Origin: JAWOLE01 sp963815655
GTDB taxonomy: Bacteria > Acidobacteriota > Thermoanaerobaculia > UBA5066 > Gp7-AA6
Reading direction: 5' to 3'
DNA length: 64,000 bases
NCBI GenBank assembly: GCA_963815655.1
Contig: CAWFHK010000001.1
Coordinates: 2,294,001 to 2,358,000, forward strand
Shown: one piece after another, positions 25,317 through 34,500 of the stretch
Position numbering within the stretch: position 1 is the first letter of the stretch
Layout of the letters: the number at the start of each line of letters is the position of its first letter
Notes under the pieces: model-generated
The model's input: the letters and a program-made list of their open reading frames with translations, nothing else
The model's database searches: none
Told to the model about the DNA's origin: nothing
Made by a program: the position numbers and the translations under genes

Positions 25317-26252
25317 CTACTTCAGCTCGACTTCGTCCCCGACCTGGACCAGACGGGAAGCGTCGGTGATGCGCACGATCGACCACCGGTCCCCCACGAC
25401 CAGCACCGCGGCCTCGCCGAGGTAGGTGCGCGGCACGACGACGCCTTCGGGCGGAGGCAGGTTGACCCAGTAGGATCCGATCGGCCGGACGCCGAACTCC
25501 TCGCCCCCCGCGTAGCGGAAGATCGTCAGGAAGTCCCCGGGCGCCACGCCACTCGAGGCCCCGAGGTCGACGATGATCACGTTTCCGGTGCCCAGCGCCA
25601 CGACGCCGTCGCGCGTGAAGACGATCCGCCCCCTGGTCTTGCCCGACGGAGGATCTCCCGGAACGGCCGGAGGAGACTTGCGGGCCAGGGGAATCGGCAC
25701 GGGCTCGAAGGGCTTCAGGTAGGAGCCGATCGGGATATCGGTGCAGGCGTGCGTCACGCGCACGATCCCGGTCCGCGCCTCGACGCTGTGGACGACCGCC
25801 CGTCCGCGGTATTGGTAGAGCCGGCCCATGCTCTTCCCGGTCAGCGGATGGAAGATCTCCTGCTCGGGCGTGACGATCCAGAATTCGGCGCCGGCCTTCA
25901 GGCCCTTGTCCACGCCGCCGGACACGTACAGAAAATCGTCGGTCACGAAATCGGTCTGCTCCGCGAGGTTCTCGGCCCCGGTGACCCGGACGGGAAAAGC
26001 CTCCGAGAGATCGCCCAGGTAGCCGAAGCAGTAGATGTCGCTCTCGAACGCGACGGGCTGGGGCGCGGTCTCGGTGCTGAGGGCCTTCTGAGGCTCCTCG
26101 GCCTGCGTGACCGAGCGCGGCTGCTGGTTGACGATCGTCGTCTTTCCGCGGACAGCCGGGGAGGGCGTCGGGGGAGGTGCCGTCTGCGCGAACATCATGC
26201 CGCCCCAACAGGAGAGACCCGTGACCAGAAGCACCCGAGCGGGGAGACGCAT
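25317..26252 (-). CDS. Exported protein of unknown function
   Basis: 311 residues with a signal peptide (MRLPARVLLVTGLSCWGGMMFAQ). After a Pro/Gln-rich linker (24-65) there are two similar beta-rich halves: residues ~70-170 (FVTDDFLYVSGGVDKGLKAGAEFWIV..GRAVVHSVEARTGIVRVTHACTDI) and ~205-310 (GNVIIVDLGASSGVAPGDFLTIF..GEAAVLVVGDRWSIVRITDASRLVQVGDEVEL). The 'G-x-x-x-G-V-x-x-G-D-x-L' and 'A-x-V-x-x-x-x-x-x-x-x-V-x-I-T-x-x' pattern resembles the FlgT C-terminal type domain. It follows bamD by 45 bp on the same strand, so an envelope role in the same operon is plausible. No specific function is claimed. Confidence 0.75.
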   Translation of the reverse strand: MRLPARVLLVTGLSCWGGMMFAQTAPPPTPSPAVRGKTTIVNQQPRSVTQAEEPQKALSTETAPQPVAFESDIYCFGYLGDLSEAFPVRVTGAENLAEQTDFVTDDFLYVSGGVDKGLKAGAEFWIVTPEQEIFHPLTGKSMGRLYQYRGRAVVHSVEARTGIVRVTHACTDIPIGSYLKPFEPVPIPLARKSPPAVPGDPPSGKTRGRIVFTRDGVVALGTGNVIIVDLGASSGVAPGDFLTIFRYAGGEEFGVRPIGSYWVNLPPPEGVVVPRTYLGEAAVLVVGDRWSIVRITDASRLVQVGDEVELK

Positions 26253-26297
26253 GGCGGCTCCTTACAATTTATGGCTGGTTCTTCGTTCTGCCTAAAA

Positions 26298-27167
26298 TTA
26301 CTCGCTCTTGCCGCGCGTGTCAACGGACGCGGAGGCCGGCGGCCTCATTTTGGCCGTCCGTCCGCGCGCCATCTTGGCGTACTGGCTGGCCGGAAACTCC
26401 TCGATCACGCGCGAGTAGTAGCGGGAGGCCTCCTCGCCGCGTCCGAGCTTCCGCAAGGCTTCGGCTTCGTAGAAGAAGAGCTTGTCCCGGCCGGCGTACT
26501 CGGGGAACCGCTCCTCGACCGACGTGAACCGCCCGAGCGCGGCGGCCGTCGCCCCCTTGCGAATGTAGAAGTAGCCGACCAGGAACTCGTGGTCCGCCAG
26601 ACTGTCGGTCAGGCGGCGGATCCGCTCCCGGGCCACGCTGACGTAGGTCGAGTCGGGAAACTCCTGGAGCAGCACGCGGTACTGAGCGAGCGCCTCGCGC
26701 GTCGAGGTCTGGTCCCGGTCCGGCTTCTCGTGCTCCTTGTCGTAGCAGACGGCGAACTGGTAGCGCGCGTAGTCGCGCTGCGGAGCGCCCGGGTAGCGGT
26801 TCAGGTAGTCGCGGTAGCGAAAACGGGCCTCGGTGTAGCCGGAACCCCCGCCCTGGCGGAAGTAGGAATCCGCCACGAGGAGCAGGGCCTGGCGTCCCTC
26901 CTTCTCGTTGGGGTAGGTCTCGAAAACGAAGTTCAGGTACTTGCGCCCCTGCTCGTACTTCTTCTTCTCGAGAAGTGCCTTTCCCTTCTCGAAGAGGACC
27001 TCCTTGGGCGAGGTCAGCAGCTCCCGGGTGATCTTGTCCGGCTTCTTCGCCGAGCTCGCGCACGCCCCGGTGAAGAGCAGGAGCAGGGATACCAGGACCG
27101 TCCCGATCGGGCGCAGCCTGGGCGTTTCGAAGCAGTCCGTCAATCCGCCGGTCGATGCTCGTCTCAT
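26298..27167 (-). CDS. bamD: Outer-membrane assembly lipoprotein BamD
   Basis: 289 residues. Lipoprotein signal with lipobox LFTGAC; the mature protein is a string of TPR-like helices (KGKALLEKKKYEQGRKYLNFVFETYPN, QYRVLLQEFPDSTYVSVARERI, YFYIRKGATAAALGRFTSVEERFPEY, YYSRVIEEFPASQYA) in the order typical of BamD. It supports beta-barrel insertion with BamA, implying a Gram-negative envelope. The ATG at 27167 overlaps the rpe stop (ATGA), so it is the third cistron of PASTA-rpe-bamD. Confidence 0.85.
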   Translation of the reverse strand: MRRASTGGLTDCFETPRLRPIGTVLVSLLLLFTGACASSAKKPDKITRELLTSPKEVLFEKGKALLEKKKYEQGRKYLNFVFETYPNEKEGRQALLLVADSYFRQGGGSGYTEARFRYRDYLNRYPGAPQRDYARYQFAVCYDKEHEKPDRDQTSTREALAQYRVLLQEFPDSTYVSVARERIRRLTDSLADHEFLVGYFYIRKGATAAALGRFTSVEERFPEYAGRDKLFFYEAEALRKLGRGEEASRYYSRVIEEFPASQYAKMARGRTAKMRPPASASVDTRGKSE

Positions 27168-27835
27168 ACCCGAACTCCCCCCCGGGCCGCGGCCCGCAGT
27201 CTCCCGATGGCCGACTCCGGATCGTCCTGACCGTAAATCGCCGTGCCCGCCACCAGAATTTCCGCTCCGGCCTCGACGAGCTGGGCCGCGTTGGACTCGG
27301 TGACTCCCCCATCCACCTCGATCGCCGCCCGCGCGCCCTCGCCGAGCGCGTCCTGCCTGAGCCGGCGGACCTTCGCCACCGACGAAGGCAGGAACTTCTG
27401 ACCGCCCCACCCCGGATTGACCGACATGACGACGGCGAAATCGAGGTCGCCCCAGGCCGCCGCGAGCACGGAGACCGGAGTCCCCGGATTCACGGCCGCT
27501 CCCGCCTTCGCCCCGCCCCGGCGGATCATGTCCAGGCAGCGCCGGAGGTGCCGCGTCGCTTCCACGTGGACGGAAATCCAGTCGGCGCCCGCCTCGAGGT
27601 ATTTCTCGAGGGTCTCTTCCGGGTTCTCGATCATGAGATGCACATCGAGAGGAAGGCGGGTCGCGCGCTTCAACGCATGGACGACCGGCGGGCCGATCGT
27701 CAGGTTCGGAACGAAGTGGCCGTCCATGACGTCCACGTGGACGAGATCCGCTCCTCCTCGCTCGGCCGCGGCCAGCGCGTCCGCCAGGCGGGCGAAGTCC
27801 GCCGCGAGAAGCGACGGCGCGATCGAGACTCTCAT
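27164..27835 (-). CDS. rpe: Ribulose-phosphate 3-epimerase
   Basis: 223-residue TIM barrel. Start motif SIAPSLLAADFARL, metal-binding HVDVMDGHFVPNLTIGP, DVHLMIENPE, and VMSVNPGWGGQKF; phosphate-binding VDGGVTESNA and GTAIYGQDDPE. It interconverts ribulose 5-phosphate and xylulose 5-phosphate in the pentose phosphate pathway. 4-bp ATGA overlaps join it to both the PASTA gene before it and bamD after it. Confidence 0.97.
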   Translation of the reverse strand: MRVSIAPSLLAADFARLADALAAAERGGADLVHVDVMDGHFVPNLTIGPPVVHALKRATRLPLDVHLMIENPEETLEKYLEAGADWISVHVEATRHLRRCLDMIRRGGAKAGAAVNPGTPVSVLAAAWGDLDFAVVMSVNPGWGGQKFLPSSVAKVRRLRQDALGEGARAAIEVDGGVTESNAAQLVEAGAEILVAGTAIYGQDDPESAIGRLRAAARGGVRV

Positions 27836-28575
27836 CGGGCGACCGGAGCGGCCGCCTCGGAGGAGCGGGAGACCGTCAGCGAAACGACGTCGCGGTTGGA
27901 GATGGGAGACCCGGCGGGCGGGAACTGCTTCAGGATCGTGTTCGCCGCGACCCCCTCGTACGCCTCGTAGCGCGCGCTTCCGACCCGGAAGCCGTGATTC
28001 TCGAGCACGGCGCGCATCTGCTCCGCGTCCCGGCCGACCATGTCCGGCGTCACGTAGCGCGTCTCGGGAGCGCCGCGGTTGGTCAGCGCTTCCACCGTGG
28101 CGTTCCGGCTGGCCACGGTGTCCGGCTCCGGGTCCTGGGCCGCGATCCCGATCCTCGCGCCGCCGTCCCTGTACCAGGACACCGCGCCGAGCTGCAGAGA
28201 CTCCTGGGCCAGGCGCAGGGCCGCGGCCCGCGGCGGCAGTCCCGTCAGGTCGGGGACCTTGAGCTGCCTCGCGCCGAGGGAGAGGACGACCCGCACCACC
28301 TGGGAAGGCTTCGCGAGGGAGCCGGCCTCGGGCTCCTGCGAGAGGATGAGGCCCTTGGCGACATGGTCGTCGTCGCGGGCCCGCGCCGGCTGCTCTTCGA
28401 CCCCGAGCCCCGCGTCGTGCGCGATCCGGATGGCGTCCAGTATCGGCCTGCCCGCCAGATCGGGCACGGCGACCGAGCGTCCGACGATCGAGCGCTCGAA
28501 GGCCAGCCAGGCCCCCGCCAGGAAGATCCCGATAAGCAGGATGCCGTAAAAGAGCCGAAAGAGGATGCGTGCCAC
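27832..28575 (-). CDS. Membrane-anchored protein with three PASTA domains
   Basis: 247 residues. One N-terminal helix (LFRLFYGILLIGIFLAGAWLAF) and then three PASTA repeats (each with V-P-D-L/M..A..L....L and a GxI-L-x-Q-x-P-x-x-G end: SQEPEAGSLA, AAQDPEPDTVA, LKQFPPAGSPIS). PASTA domains sense peptidoglycan or beta-lactam-like ligands. There is no kinase domain, so this is a stand-alone external PASTA protein as found next to rpe in other bacteria. First cistron of the operon. Confidence 0.9.
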   Translation of the reverse strand: MARILFRLFYGILLIGIFLAGAWLAFERSIVGRSVAVPDLAGRPILDAIRIAHDAGLGVEEQPARARDDDHVAKGLILSQEPEAGSLAKPSQVVRVVLSLGARQLKVPDLTGLPPRAAALRLAQESLQLGAVSWYRDGGARIGIAAQDPEPDTVASRNATVEALTNRGAPETRYVTPDMVGRDAEQMRAVLENHGFRVGSARYEAYEGVAANTILKQFPPAGSPISNRDVVSLTVSRSSEAAAPVAR

Positions 28576-28660
28576 GGTCGAAACGGTAGCACGTTTGGGT
28601 AGGGAGGCACCTCAGACCAATTGACACCCCGGCCCCCGATTTGCAACCCTGTCTGTTCCC

Positions 28661-29650
28661 ATGAGGAAGCGAAGGACAGACGACTCCGAGATTCCGTCCT
28701 GGTTTTCGGATAAGCGCTTCCGCAAGGCGGACCTCCATTGCCACTCCGTGTACTCGACGTTCAAGTACTTCCGCATCGCCAACACCCGGGATTCCTACAA
28801 CCGTCCGGAGGAGGTCTACCGCGTGGCCAAGGAGCGCGGGATGGACTTCGTCACGCTGACGGATCACGACTCGATCGACGGGTGCCTCTACCTCCTGAAC
28901 CAGAAGCCCGATCTGACCGACTTCTTCATCTCCGAAGAGGTCGAGACCTGGTTTCCCGACACGCGCCAGCGCATCCACGTCAACGTCTTCGACATCACCG
29001 AGCTCCAGCACGCCGAGATCCACCGGCTGCGGGAGAACATCTACGACCTGCACGCCTACCTCCGGCAGGAAGGGATCCTCGCCTCAGCCAACCACATGTT
29101 CCAGAACTACCGGATGCGCAACTCCCCGAGGCAGTACCTCGAGGAGATGCTCCGCATGTTCGACGTCTTCGAGGTCAAGAACGGGGCGATGGCGTCCCAG
29201 CACAACCGGCTGATCGAGGACCTCATGGGCGTCGTGCGCGAGAAGCACGGCGCCGTGTCGCTCGTGGCCGGGTCGGACGCGCACACGCTCTCGCCGCTGG
29301 CGCGCGTCTACACGGTCGCCGAGGCCGAGACGTACCGCGACTTCCTGGACAAGGTCCGCGCCGGAGAATGCTTCGTCTGGGGGAGCGAGATGGGCTTCCG
29401 CGTGCTCCTCTCCGACGTCTACCGCATGGTCTTCCGCTACTACGGCAGCGTCCTCGACATGAAGAACCCCGAATTCACGCGCGGCGAGAAGGCCCGTCAC
29501 CTCGCCCTCGCCGCCGTCGGCGCGCCCTTCACGGCCGCCGGCGTCCCCTTTGCCATCACCTCGCTCAATTACCTCAAGCAGATCTTCGTCTCGAAGATGC
29601 TCGGCCAGGAGCTGCTCCAGCACTACGACGACCAGTCGAAACCCTCCTGA
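28661..29650 (+). CDS. PHP-domain phosphoesterase
   Basis: 329 residues. PHP metal motifs: ADLHCHSVYS (residues ~25-33), TLTDHDSIDG (~66-75), SANHMF in mid-protein, and GSDAHTLS (~205-212). This is the metal centre of the PHP/YciV-type family; YciV (RNase AM) members act on nucleoside bisphosphates or RNA ends. The C-terminal ~90 residues contain a hydrophobic stretch (LALAAVGAPFTAAGVPFAIT) not seen in classic RNase AM. The exact substrate is uncertain. ATG start. Confidence 0.82.
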   Translation: MRKRRTDDSEIPSWFSDKRFRKADLHCHSVYSTFKYFRIANTRDSYNRPEEVYRVAKERGMDFVTLTDHDSIDGCLYLLNQKPDLTDFFISEEVETWFPDTRQRIHVNVFDITELQHAEIHRLRENIYDLHAYLRQEGILASANHMFQNYRMRNSPRQYLEEMLRMFDVFEVKNGAMASQHNRLIEDLMGVVREKHGAVSLVAGSDAHTLSPLARVYTVAEAETYRDFLDKVRAGECFVWGSEMGFRVLLSDVYRMVFRYYGSVLDMKNPEFTRGEKARHLALAAVGAPFTAAGVPFAITSLNYLKQIFVSKMLGQELLQHYDDQSKPS

Positions 29651-29654
29651 CCTC

Positions 29655-29743
29655 GCTGTCATCCCGAGCGCAGCGAGGGATCTGCTCTCGTCGTAGTGGC
29701 CGCCGGGGCAGATTCCTCGTCGCTTCGCTCCTCGGAATGACAA
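29655..29743. repeat. REP-like inverted pair (TCATCCCGAGCGC family)
   Basis: Left arm CTGTCATCCCGAGCGC, right arm GCTCCTCGGAATGACA, around a 40-bp centre. The segment ATCTGCTCTCGTCGTAGTG in its middle is present as the exact inverse at 40850-40869. It lies between the PHP gene and nfo, where a transcript-end hairpin would be useful. Confidence 0.8.
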
Positions 29744-29779
29744 CGAAAGGCTGCGGCCCTTCGCGGCTAGAATCGCGCC

Positions 29780-30661
29780 GTGGCACAGGACCGGATGACG
29801 GCTTCCGAGTTGCCCCTCGGCGCTCACCAGTCCATCGCCGGCGGGACGCCGCGCGCGGTCGAGCGGGGCGTTTCCGCCGGGTGCCGCGTCCTTCAGATCT
29901 TCGTCAAGAACAACAACCGCTGGGTTGGAAAGACGATCGCGGACGCGGAAGCCATGGAATTCCGGCGCGCGGCGCGGCGCGCCGGCCTCTCGCGTGTCAT
30001 CGCCCACACGTCGTACCTGATCAACCTCGCTTCACCGTCGGCGGAACTCCGCCGCCAGTCCATCGGCGCGCTCGCCGATGAGATCCGGCGCTGCCACGCC
30101 CTCGGCATCCGCGACCTCGTTCACCACCCGGGAGCGCACTGCGGCGAAGGAGAGTCCGCCGGCGTGGCCTCGATCGCCGCCTCTCTCGACGAGGCACTCC
30201 GGCTGACCGAGGAGACGCCGGTGCGCGTGCTGCTCGAGACCGCGGCGGGACAGGGAAGCTGCATCGGGCACAGGTTCGAGCACCTTCGCGACATTCTCGG
30301 CGCGGTCCGGCGGCGCCGGCGCGTCGCGGTCTGCTTCGACACGTGCCACGTCCACGCCGCGGGCTACGACCTGACCTCCGAGGAGGGCTACGCCGAGACG
30401 ATCGCGGCGTTCGACCGCGTGGTCGGCCTGCGCAAGCTCGCGGCGATCCACGCCAACGACTCGAAGAAGCCGAGGGGCTCGCGCGTGGACCGCCACGAGC
30501 ACATCGGCAAGGGCGCGATCGGACGCCGGGGCTTCCGCCACCTGATGACCGACCCTCGCCTCGCCCGGGTCCCGAAGTTCCTCGAGACCCCCAAGGACGA
30601 GACGCTCGCGCTCGACAGAAAGAACCTCGCGACGCTCCGCCGCCTCGCGACCGCGACATGA
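29780..30661 (+). CDS. nfo: Deoxyribonuclease IV (endonuclease IV)
   Basis: 293-residue AP-endonuclease TIM barrel with three zinc ions. Zinc-site motifs: LGAHQSIAGG, VHHPGAHCGEG, LLETAAGQG, CFDTCHVHAAGYDL, HANDSK, and DRHEHIGKG. It cuts 5' of abasic sites in base-excision repair. The frame opens with GTG at 29780; an ATG five codons later (29795) is an equally good start. Ends in a 4-bp overlap (ATGA) with the next gene. Confidence 0.95.
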   Translation: MAQDRMTASELPLGAHQSIAGGTPRAVERGVSAGCRVLQIFVKNNNRWVGKTIADAEAMEFRRAARRAGLSRVIAHTSYLINLASPSAELRRQSIGALADEIRRCHALGIRDLVHHPGAHCGEGESAGVASIAASLDEALRLTEETPVRVLLETAAGQGSCIGHRFEHLRDILGAVRRRRRVAVCFDTCHVHAAGYDLTSEEGYAETIAAFDRVVGLRKLAAIHANDSKKPRGSRVDRHEHIGKGAIGRRGFRHLMTDPRLARVPKFLETPKDETLALDRKNLATLRRLATAT

Positions 30662-31098
30662 GGATTCGCCCGGAGACGTCACAACTCATCCTCTTCCTCG
30701 GCGGCGCGGCGACTCTGACCGCCCTGGCCGTCGCGCGGCTCCCTCCCCTTCACGATCTCCTCCACGCTCCCTCCACGCCTTTCGATCACAGCCCGCCCCC
30801 CGCGGCGGCCGCGCAGTACCGCCTCTTCACGGAAGCCGCCGCCGGCATTCCGCCCGGCGCTTCCGTGGCCGCGATCTGCGAGCCGCGAGACGCCGCCCGC
30901 GAGACCTCCTTCCACCGCGAGGCGTTCGCGCTCCTCCCCGGACGCAGGGTCCTGGCGGCAGCCGTCTGGGACGCGCCGACACACGCCGAGGATCAGGCCG
31001 ATTTCCTGATCGTCGTCGGCAAGAAACCCGCGGCTCCTCCCGGCCTCTTCGTCCTGGAGACTCCGGCCGGGAGCGTCTGGCGGAGAGGCCGGCGTTGA
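30658..31098 (+). CDS. Small single-helix protein of unknown function
   Basis: 146 residues. An N-terminal helix (LILFLGGAATLTALAVARL) works as anchor or signal, followed by a ~110-residue soluble part with alternating strands (ASVAAICEPRDAA, RRVLAAAVWDAP, ADFLIVVGKKPAAPPGLFVLETPAGSVWRRG). No family recognised. Its ATG overlaps the nfo stop, and its TGA overlaps the TTG of the following membrane glycosyltransferase gene, so it is probably a partner of that protein. Confidence 0.7.
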   Translation: MRIRPETSQLILFLGGAATLTALAVARLPPLHDLLHAPSTPFDHSPPPAAAAQYRLFTEAAAGIPPGASVAAICEPRDAARETSFHREAFALLPGRRVLAAAVWDAPTHAEDQADFLIVVGKKPAAPPGLFVLETPAGSVWRRGRR

Positions 31099-32441
31099 GA
31101 GCCGGCCTCGTCTGGATCCTGAGCCTCGCCTCCTGTCCGCTGGCGGGGTGGCCTCTGCTCGCGCACGCGAGCTACCGCCGCTTCTCGCCCGCTTGCCGGC
31201 TCGGAATCGGGGCGGCGGCCGGCGCCGTCCTTCTCTCCGGGTGGATGACCCTGTTCGCGCTCGCGGGAATTGCCTGGCGCACGTTCCCGCTCGTCGGGCT
31301 GGCCGCCGGCACGGCGTTCCTGCTGCGCTTCCTGGTGGAGCCCGGGGAAGCTCCGGCGCCGAAGCCGGCAGCGCGAGCCAGCGCCGGCCTCGTCGAGATG
31401 ATCTCGCTCGCCGTCGCGGCGGCCGCGGTCCTCATCGCCCTCGCCGCGACCACCTCAGCCGCCGCCACGTCTCCCGACCTGATCATGATCTGGGGCTCGA
31501 AGGCGCAGGCCTTCGCCGCCGCGCGGACGGTGGACACGTCGGTCCTGGGCGACCCGCTGCTCGTCTATCTCCACGTCTCCTATCCGCCGCTCGTGACAAA
31601 CCTCTACGCCTTCGCGTCGATCGCCGCCGGGCGGCTCGCCTGGGGAGCCGCGACCCTGACGTTCCCTCTCTGCCTGGCGGCCCTCGCGCTCGCGCTTCCG
31701 GGCGCGCTGCGCTCCGTCGCGCCGCGGCGCCTGGCCTGGGCGGCCTCCGCTCTCGTCGTCTCGGCTTTCGGCTTCCTCGGCAACGAGCTCGACGTGGCGG
31801 GCAACGGCGATCCGTGGCTCTGGCTCTTCGGGACCCTGGGCGTGGCCCTCCTCGTCGGAGACGCGGCGACGACGGCCTCCGTCCAGCTTCTCGCGGGGCT
31901 CCTCCTGGCCGGCGCGATCTGCGCGAAGGTCGAAGGCCTGCCGTACGCCGTCGTGGCCATCGCCCTGTTCCTGGCCCTTCGAAGAAGGAGCGTCCGGATT
32001 GGCCCGGCCTCCGCCCGGCTCCTCCTCCCGGGCGCCGTCTCTCTCGGCACCTGGCTCGCCTTCGGCGCCACTCGCCGCCTCTTCTACGGCTACGAGCAGT
32101 ACGGCCGCTTTCTCGACATTCACTGGGAGAGACTCGGCCCGGTCCTCGCCGACATCGGAAAGTTTCTCTGGCGGGCGGGCTGGGCGCTCCCGTGGCTCCT
32201 GCCGCTGGCGGCCCTGCTCCTCGCGCCCAGGAAATCGCGGCTCGCTCTCCTCCCGATCGCAGTCGCGATTCTGCTGGCCGTCTTCTTCGTCTTTACCTAC
32301 CTGCATTCGCCGGACGCATCGCTGTGGATCGAATGGTCGGCGGGGCGGATCTTCTCCCCGCTCCTCGCCTGTCTCGTCATCGCGTCCCTTTGCCGGAAAG
32401 GGAGCGCCGGCCAACCCGGACCGGGCTTCACTTCGCGTTGA
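31095..32441 (+). CDS. Polytopic membrane protein, GT-C glycosyltransferase-like
   Basis: 448 residues with about eleven hydrophobic segments and a periplasmic acid-containing loop after the third (TSPDLIMIWGSKAQAFAAARTVDTS..HVSYPPLVTN). That placement of D and the Y-P-P motif is typical of lipid-phosphate-sugar dependent GT-C enzymes (ArnT/PMT-like). It would transfer a sugar to an envelope acceptor. TTG start overlapping the stop of the previous gene. The 3' end overlaps the convergent methyltransferase by 14 bp. Confidence 0.7.
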   Translation: MRAGLVWILSLASCPLAGWPLLAHASYRRFSPACRLGIGAAAGAVLLSGWMTLFALAGIAWRTFPLVGLAAGTAFLLRFLVEPGEAPAPKPAARASAGLVEMISLAVAAAAVLIALAATTSAAATSPDLIMIWGSKAQAFAAARTVDTSVLGDPLLVYLHVSYPPLVTNLYAFASIAAGRLAWGAATLTFPLCLAALALALPGALRSVAPRRLAWAASALVVSAFGFLGNELDVAGNGDPWLWLFGTLGVALLVGDAATTASVQLLAGLLLAGAICAKVEGLPYAVVAIALFLALRRRSVRIGPASARLLLPGAVSLGTWLAFGATRRLFYGYEQYGRFLDIHWERLGPVLADIGKFLWRAGWALPWLLPLAALLLAPRKSRLALLPIAVAILLAVFFVFTYLHSPDASLWIEWSAGRIFSPLLACLVIASLCRKGSAGQPGPGFTSR

Positions 32442-33078
32442 CGGCGACCCGATGCTCTTCGAGGAGGCTCGCGGGGAACGGCTCCTCGCGCGCCTGGCCG
32501 GAGGCTTCCGCGACGAGAACGTGCGGCAGCTCGGGCGTGTCTTCCCACGTCCGGTGCCGCTCGATTCCCTTGAGCTCCGGGATGTCGCTCTCACCGTACC
32601 GGTGAAACCGGACCGCCGCGAAACCGCAGGCCTTCAGGGCCGCCTCGAGCGTCGTTCGGTTGTAGAGGAACTGGTGCCCCCAGCCGTGAAACGCCCGGTT
32701 CAACTGGAAGCAGTCCCGCACCGTCTCCTCGGCGGAAGACGGCGGCAGCCGGTAGTGCGTGGCATAGACCCAGTCGAGGTTCGGCGTCGAGAGGCGCAGG
32801 ACCCCGGCCGCCGCGAGCGCGCGCCGGCACTCGCGCAGGAAGGCGAGCCCATCGTCCAGGCTCAGGTGCTCGAGGAAGTGCTCGGCGTAGATCGCGGCCG
32901 CGCCCCGAAACGGGAGTCCCTGGCGGACATCCAGGACCCGGTCCACGCCCGGCAGCGCCTGGTTGTCTATGTTGATCCACCCGGGAATCGCCTCCTGCCC
33001 GCAGCCGATGTGGAGGCGCTGCGGCCCGTTCTTCTGCGGCCTGTCGCGCTGGAATAAGCCCATGCTCTCCGGGGCCAT
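32428..33078 (-). CDS. SAM-dependent methyltransferase (surface-glycan type)
   Basis: About 216 residues. SAM-binding motif I RLHIGCGQEAIPGWINID, acid-containing DVRQGLPF, motif IYAEHFLEHLSLDDGLAFLREC, then LRLSTPNLDWVYA. The LHIGCG..GWINID form is common in methyltransferases encoded in polysaccharide clusters. Start uncertain: ATG at 33078 taken; 33108 and 33063 are also in frame. It sits convergent to the GT-C gene and is bounded upstream by a copy of the A/B/C repeat. Confidence 0.8.
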   Translation of the reverse strand: MAPESMGLFQRDRPQKNGPQRLHIGCGQEAIPGWINIDNQALPGVDRVLDVRQGLPFRGAAAIYAEHFLEHLSLDDGLAFLRECRRALAAAGVLRLSTPNLDWVYATHYRLPPSSAEETVRDCFQLNRAFHGWGHQFLYNRTTLEAALKACGFAAVRFHRYGESDIPELKGIERHRTWEDTPELPHVLVAEASGQAREEPFPASLLEEHRVAVNAK

Positions 33079-33156
33079 GTGTATCACACGGCGCTCCCAC
33101 GCCGCCAAGCACCTCGGCGGAGGGGAGCGACCTGATTTGAGGATCTTGCGAATTCT

Positions 33157-33512
33157 CCGCCCCGGCGTCGGGCCGCCTCCCTCGTCGGCACGCGACGGCC
33201 CGGCCGTGACAGACAGTTCCGGGCCGTCGCTGGTCGCTCAGTCGCAGGAAGAGCGACGCGAAACGTTCTCTGTGGCGCGCTCCTTCGATCATCGCCTCCT
33301 CTGGGAGGCGTCCCGCCGCCGGGGCTCTCAGTCCCGCTTAACCCGAGTTCAAGGGCCGACGGGTGGCGCCGGACGGAGACCTCGCGAGCGGGCGGAGGAA
33401 CCCTCCCCTAGTCCGACTCCATCCGGCAGCCGCAGTTCGCGCGCGAGGTGGACGGCGACAGGACCCGGAGGCCCGACCTTTTCGCCGACAGGATTCTCAA
33501 GGCTGAATCCAA
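33157..33512 (+). repeat. Unknown dispersed repeat, copy A
   Basis: The first 58 bp (CCGCCCCGGCGTCGGGCCGC onward) match copy B (34501) with three mismatches and one gap or so (about 90% by eye). A second shared block is GGGAGGCGTCCCGCCGCCGG near 33308, a third is GAGGAACCCTC near 33398, and CTTTTCGCCGACAGG at ~33478 matches the copy B end. Spacing between blocks is kept. No convincing protein. Occupies most of the 440-bp gap before the second methyltransferase. Confidence 0.75.
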
Positions 33513-33548
33513 GACACGACCCGGCGGGGTCGAGGATAATCCGCGCGG

Positions 33549-34442
33549 ATGCAAACGCGCTGGAACGACGGGCGGTTCACGCAGAATCTGGGCGCCATGG
33601 TCTGGACGGCGTCTCCGGTCGTCCGCCGGTATCTGCACCGGCTCGTCTCCGGCAGCCCGGAGTGCGACTGGCCGACGTGGGTCCGCGCGAAGCATCTCCC
33701 CGAGAAGGTGGACCGCCTGCTCGTCGTCGGCTGCGGTTCCGGATGGCTCGAGAGAGCGCTGGCGCAGAAAGACGGAATCGGAGAGATCACGGCCTGCGAC
33801 TTCGCGCGCGACCGGGTCCGGGCCGCGGAAGAGACCGCGAAGAAGGAAGGCCTCCAGCGGATCCGGTACCAGGTTTGCAACCTCGAGGCCGAGGCGCTGC
33901 CCGAAGGCCCGTTCGACGCCGTCTTCGCGAACGACGTGCTCCACCACATCACCGATCTCGAGGGTCTCTACGAACGGATCCACGCGGCGCTCGCCCCGGA
34001 GGGGAAGCTCCTCTTCAACGAGTACGTCGGACCCAACCGGTTCCAGTACAGCGATGCCCGGATGGACCTGATCAACCGCTACTTCCGCTTGATCCCCGAC
34101 CACCTGAGATTCAACCCCTTCTGGGGCGGGCTCTTCTGGAACCGCTGGCGCGTCGATCCCGCCAAGCTGGCCGCCGACGATCCCACCGAGGCCGTCCGGA
34201 GCGAGGACGTGCTCCCGCTCGCGAGACGGTTCTTCGAGGTCGAGAAAGAGTACTCCTACGGAGGAGGGCTCCTGAACCCGCTCCTCTACGAAATCATCGG
34301 CAACTTCGACGAGGGCAGACCCTACGACAACCGTCTCCTGACGGTCCTCTGCGAAGCCGAGGAACGGCTCACGCGGTCCGGCGCCATCGAGCCCGACTTC
34401 TCCATCTTCGTCGGGCGCCGCGCCGCAACGGTGGCGAGCTAG
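33549..34442 (+). CDS. Class I SAM-dependent methyltransferase
   Basis: 297 residues. Motif I LLVVGCGSGWLERALA, acidic strand ITACDFARDRVRAAEE, and the post-motif FDAVFANDVLHHITDLEGLYERIHAALAPEGKLLFNEYVG, typical of UbiE/Methyltransf_11-like enzymes. The C-terminal 140 residues (NRYFRLIPDHLRFNPFWGGLFWNRW, KEYSYGGGLLNPLLYEI) look like a substrate-binding lid of unknown specificity. Together with the neighbouring methyltransferase and glycosyltransferases it may modify a surface glycan. It is bracketed by repeat copies A and B. Confidence 0.85.
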   Translation: MQTRWNDGRFTQNLGAMVWTASPVVRRYLHRLVSGSPECDWPTWVRAKHLPEKVDRLLVVGCGSGWLERALAQKDGIGEITACDFARDRVRAAEETAKKEGLQRIRYQVCNLEAEALPEGPFDAVFANDVLHHITDLEGLYERIHAALAPEGKLLFNEYVGPNRFQYSDARMDLINRYFRLIPDHLRFNPFWGGLFWNRWRVDPAKLAADDPTEAVRSEDVLPLARRFFEVEKEYSYGGGLLNPLLYEIIGNFDEGRPYDNRLLTVLCEAEERLTRSGAIEPDFSIFVGRRAATVAS

Positions 34443-34500
34443 TGCACCGTAACGGTGAAATCGGTAGTAGTTACTATCAGGGCGGGTGTTCCATTGGAAT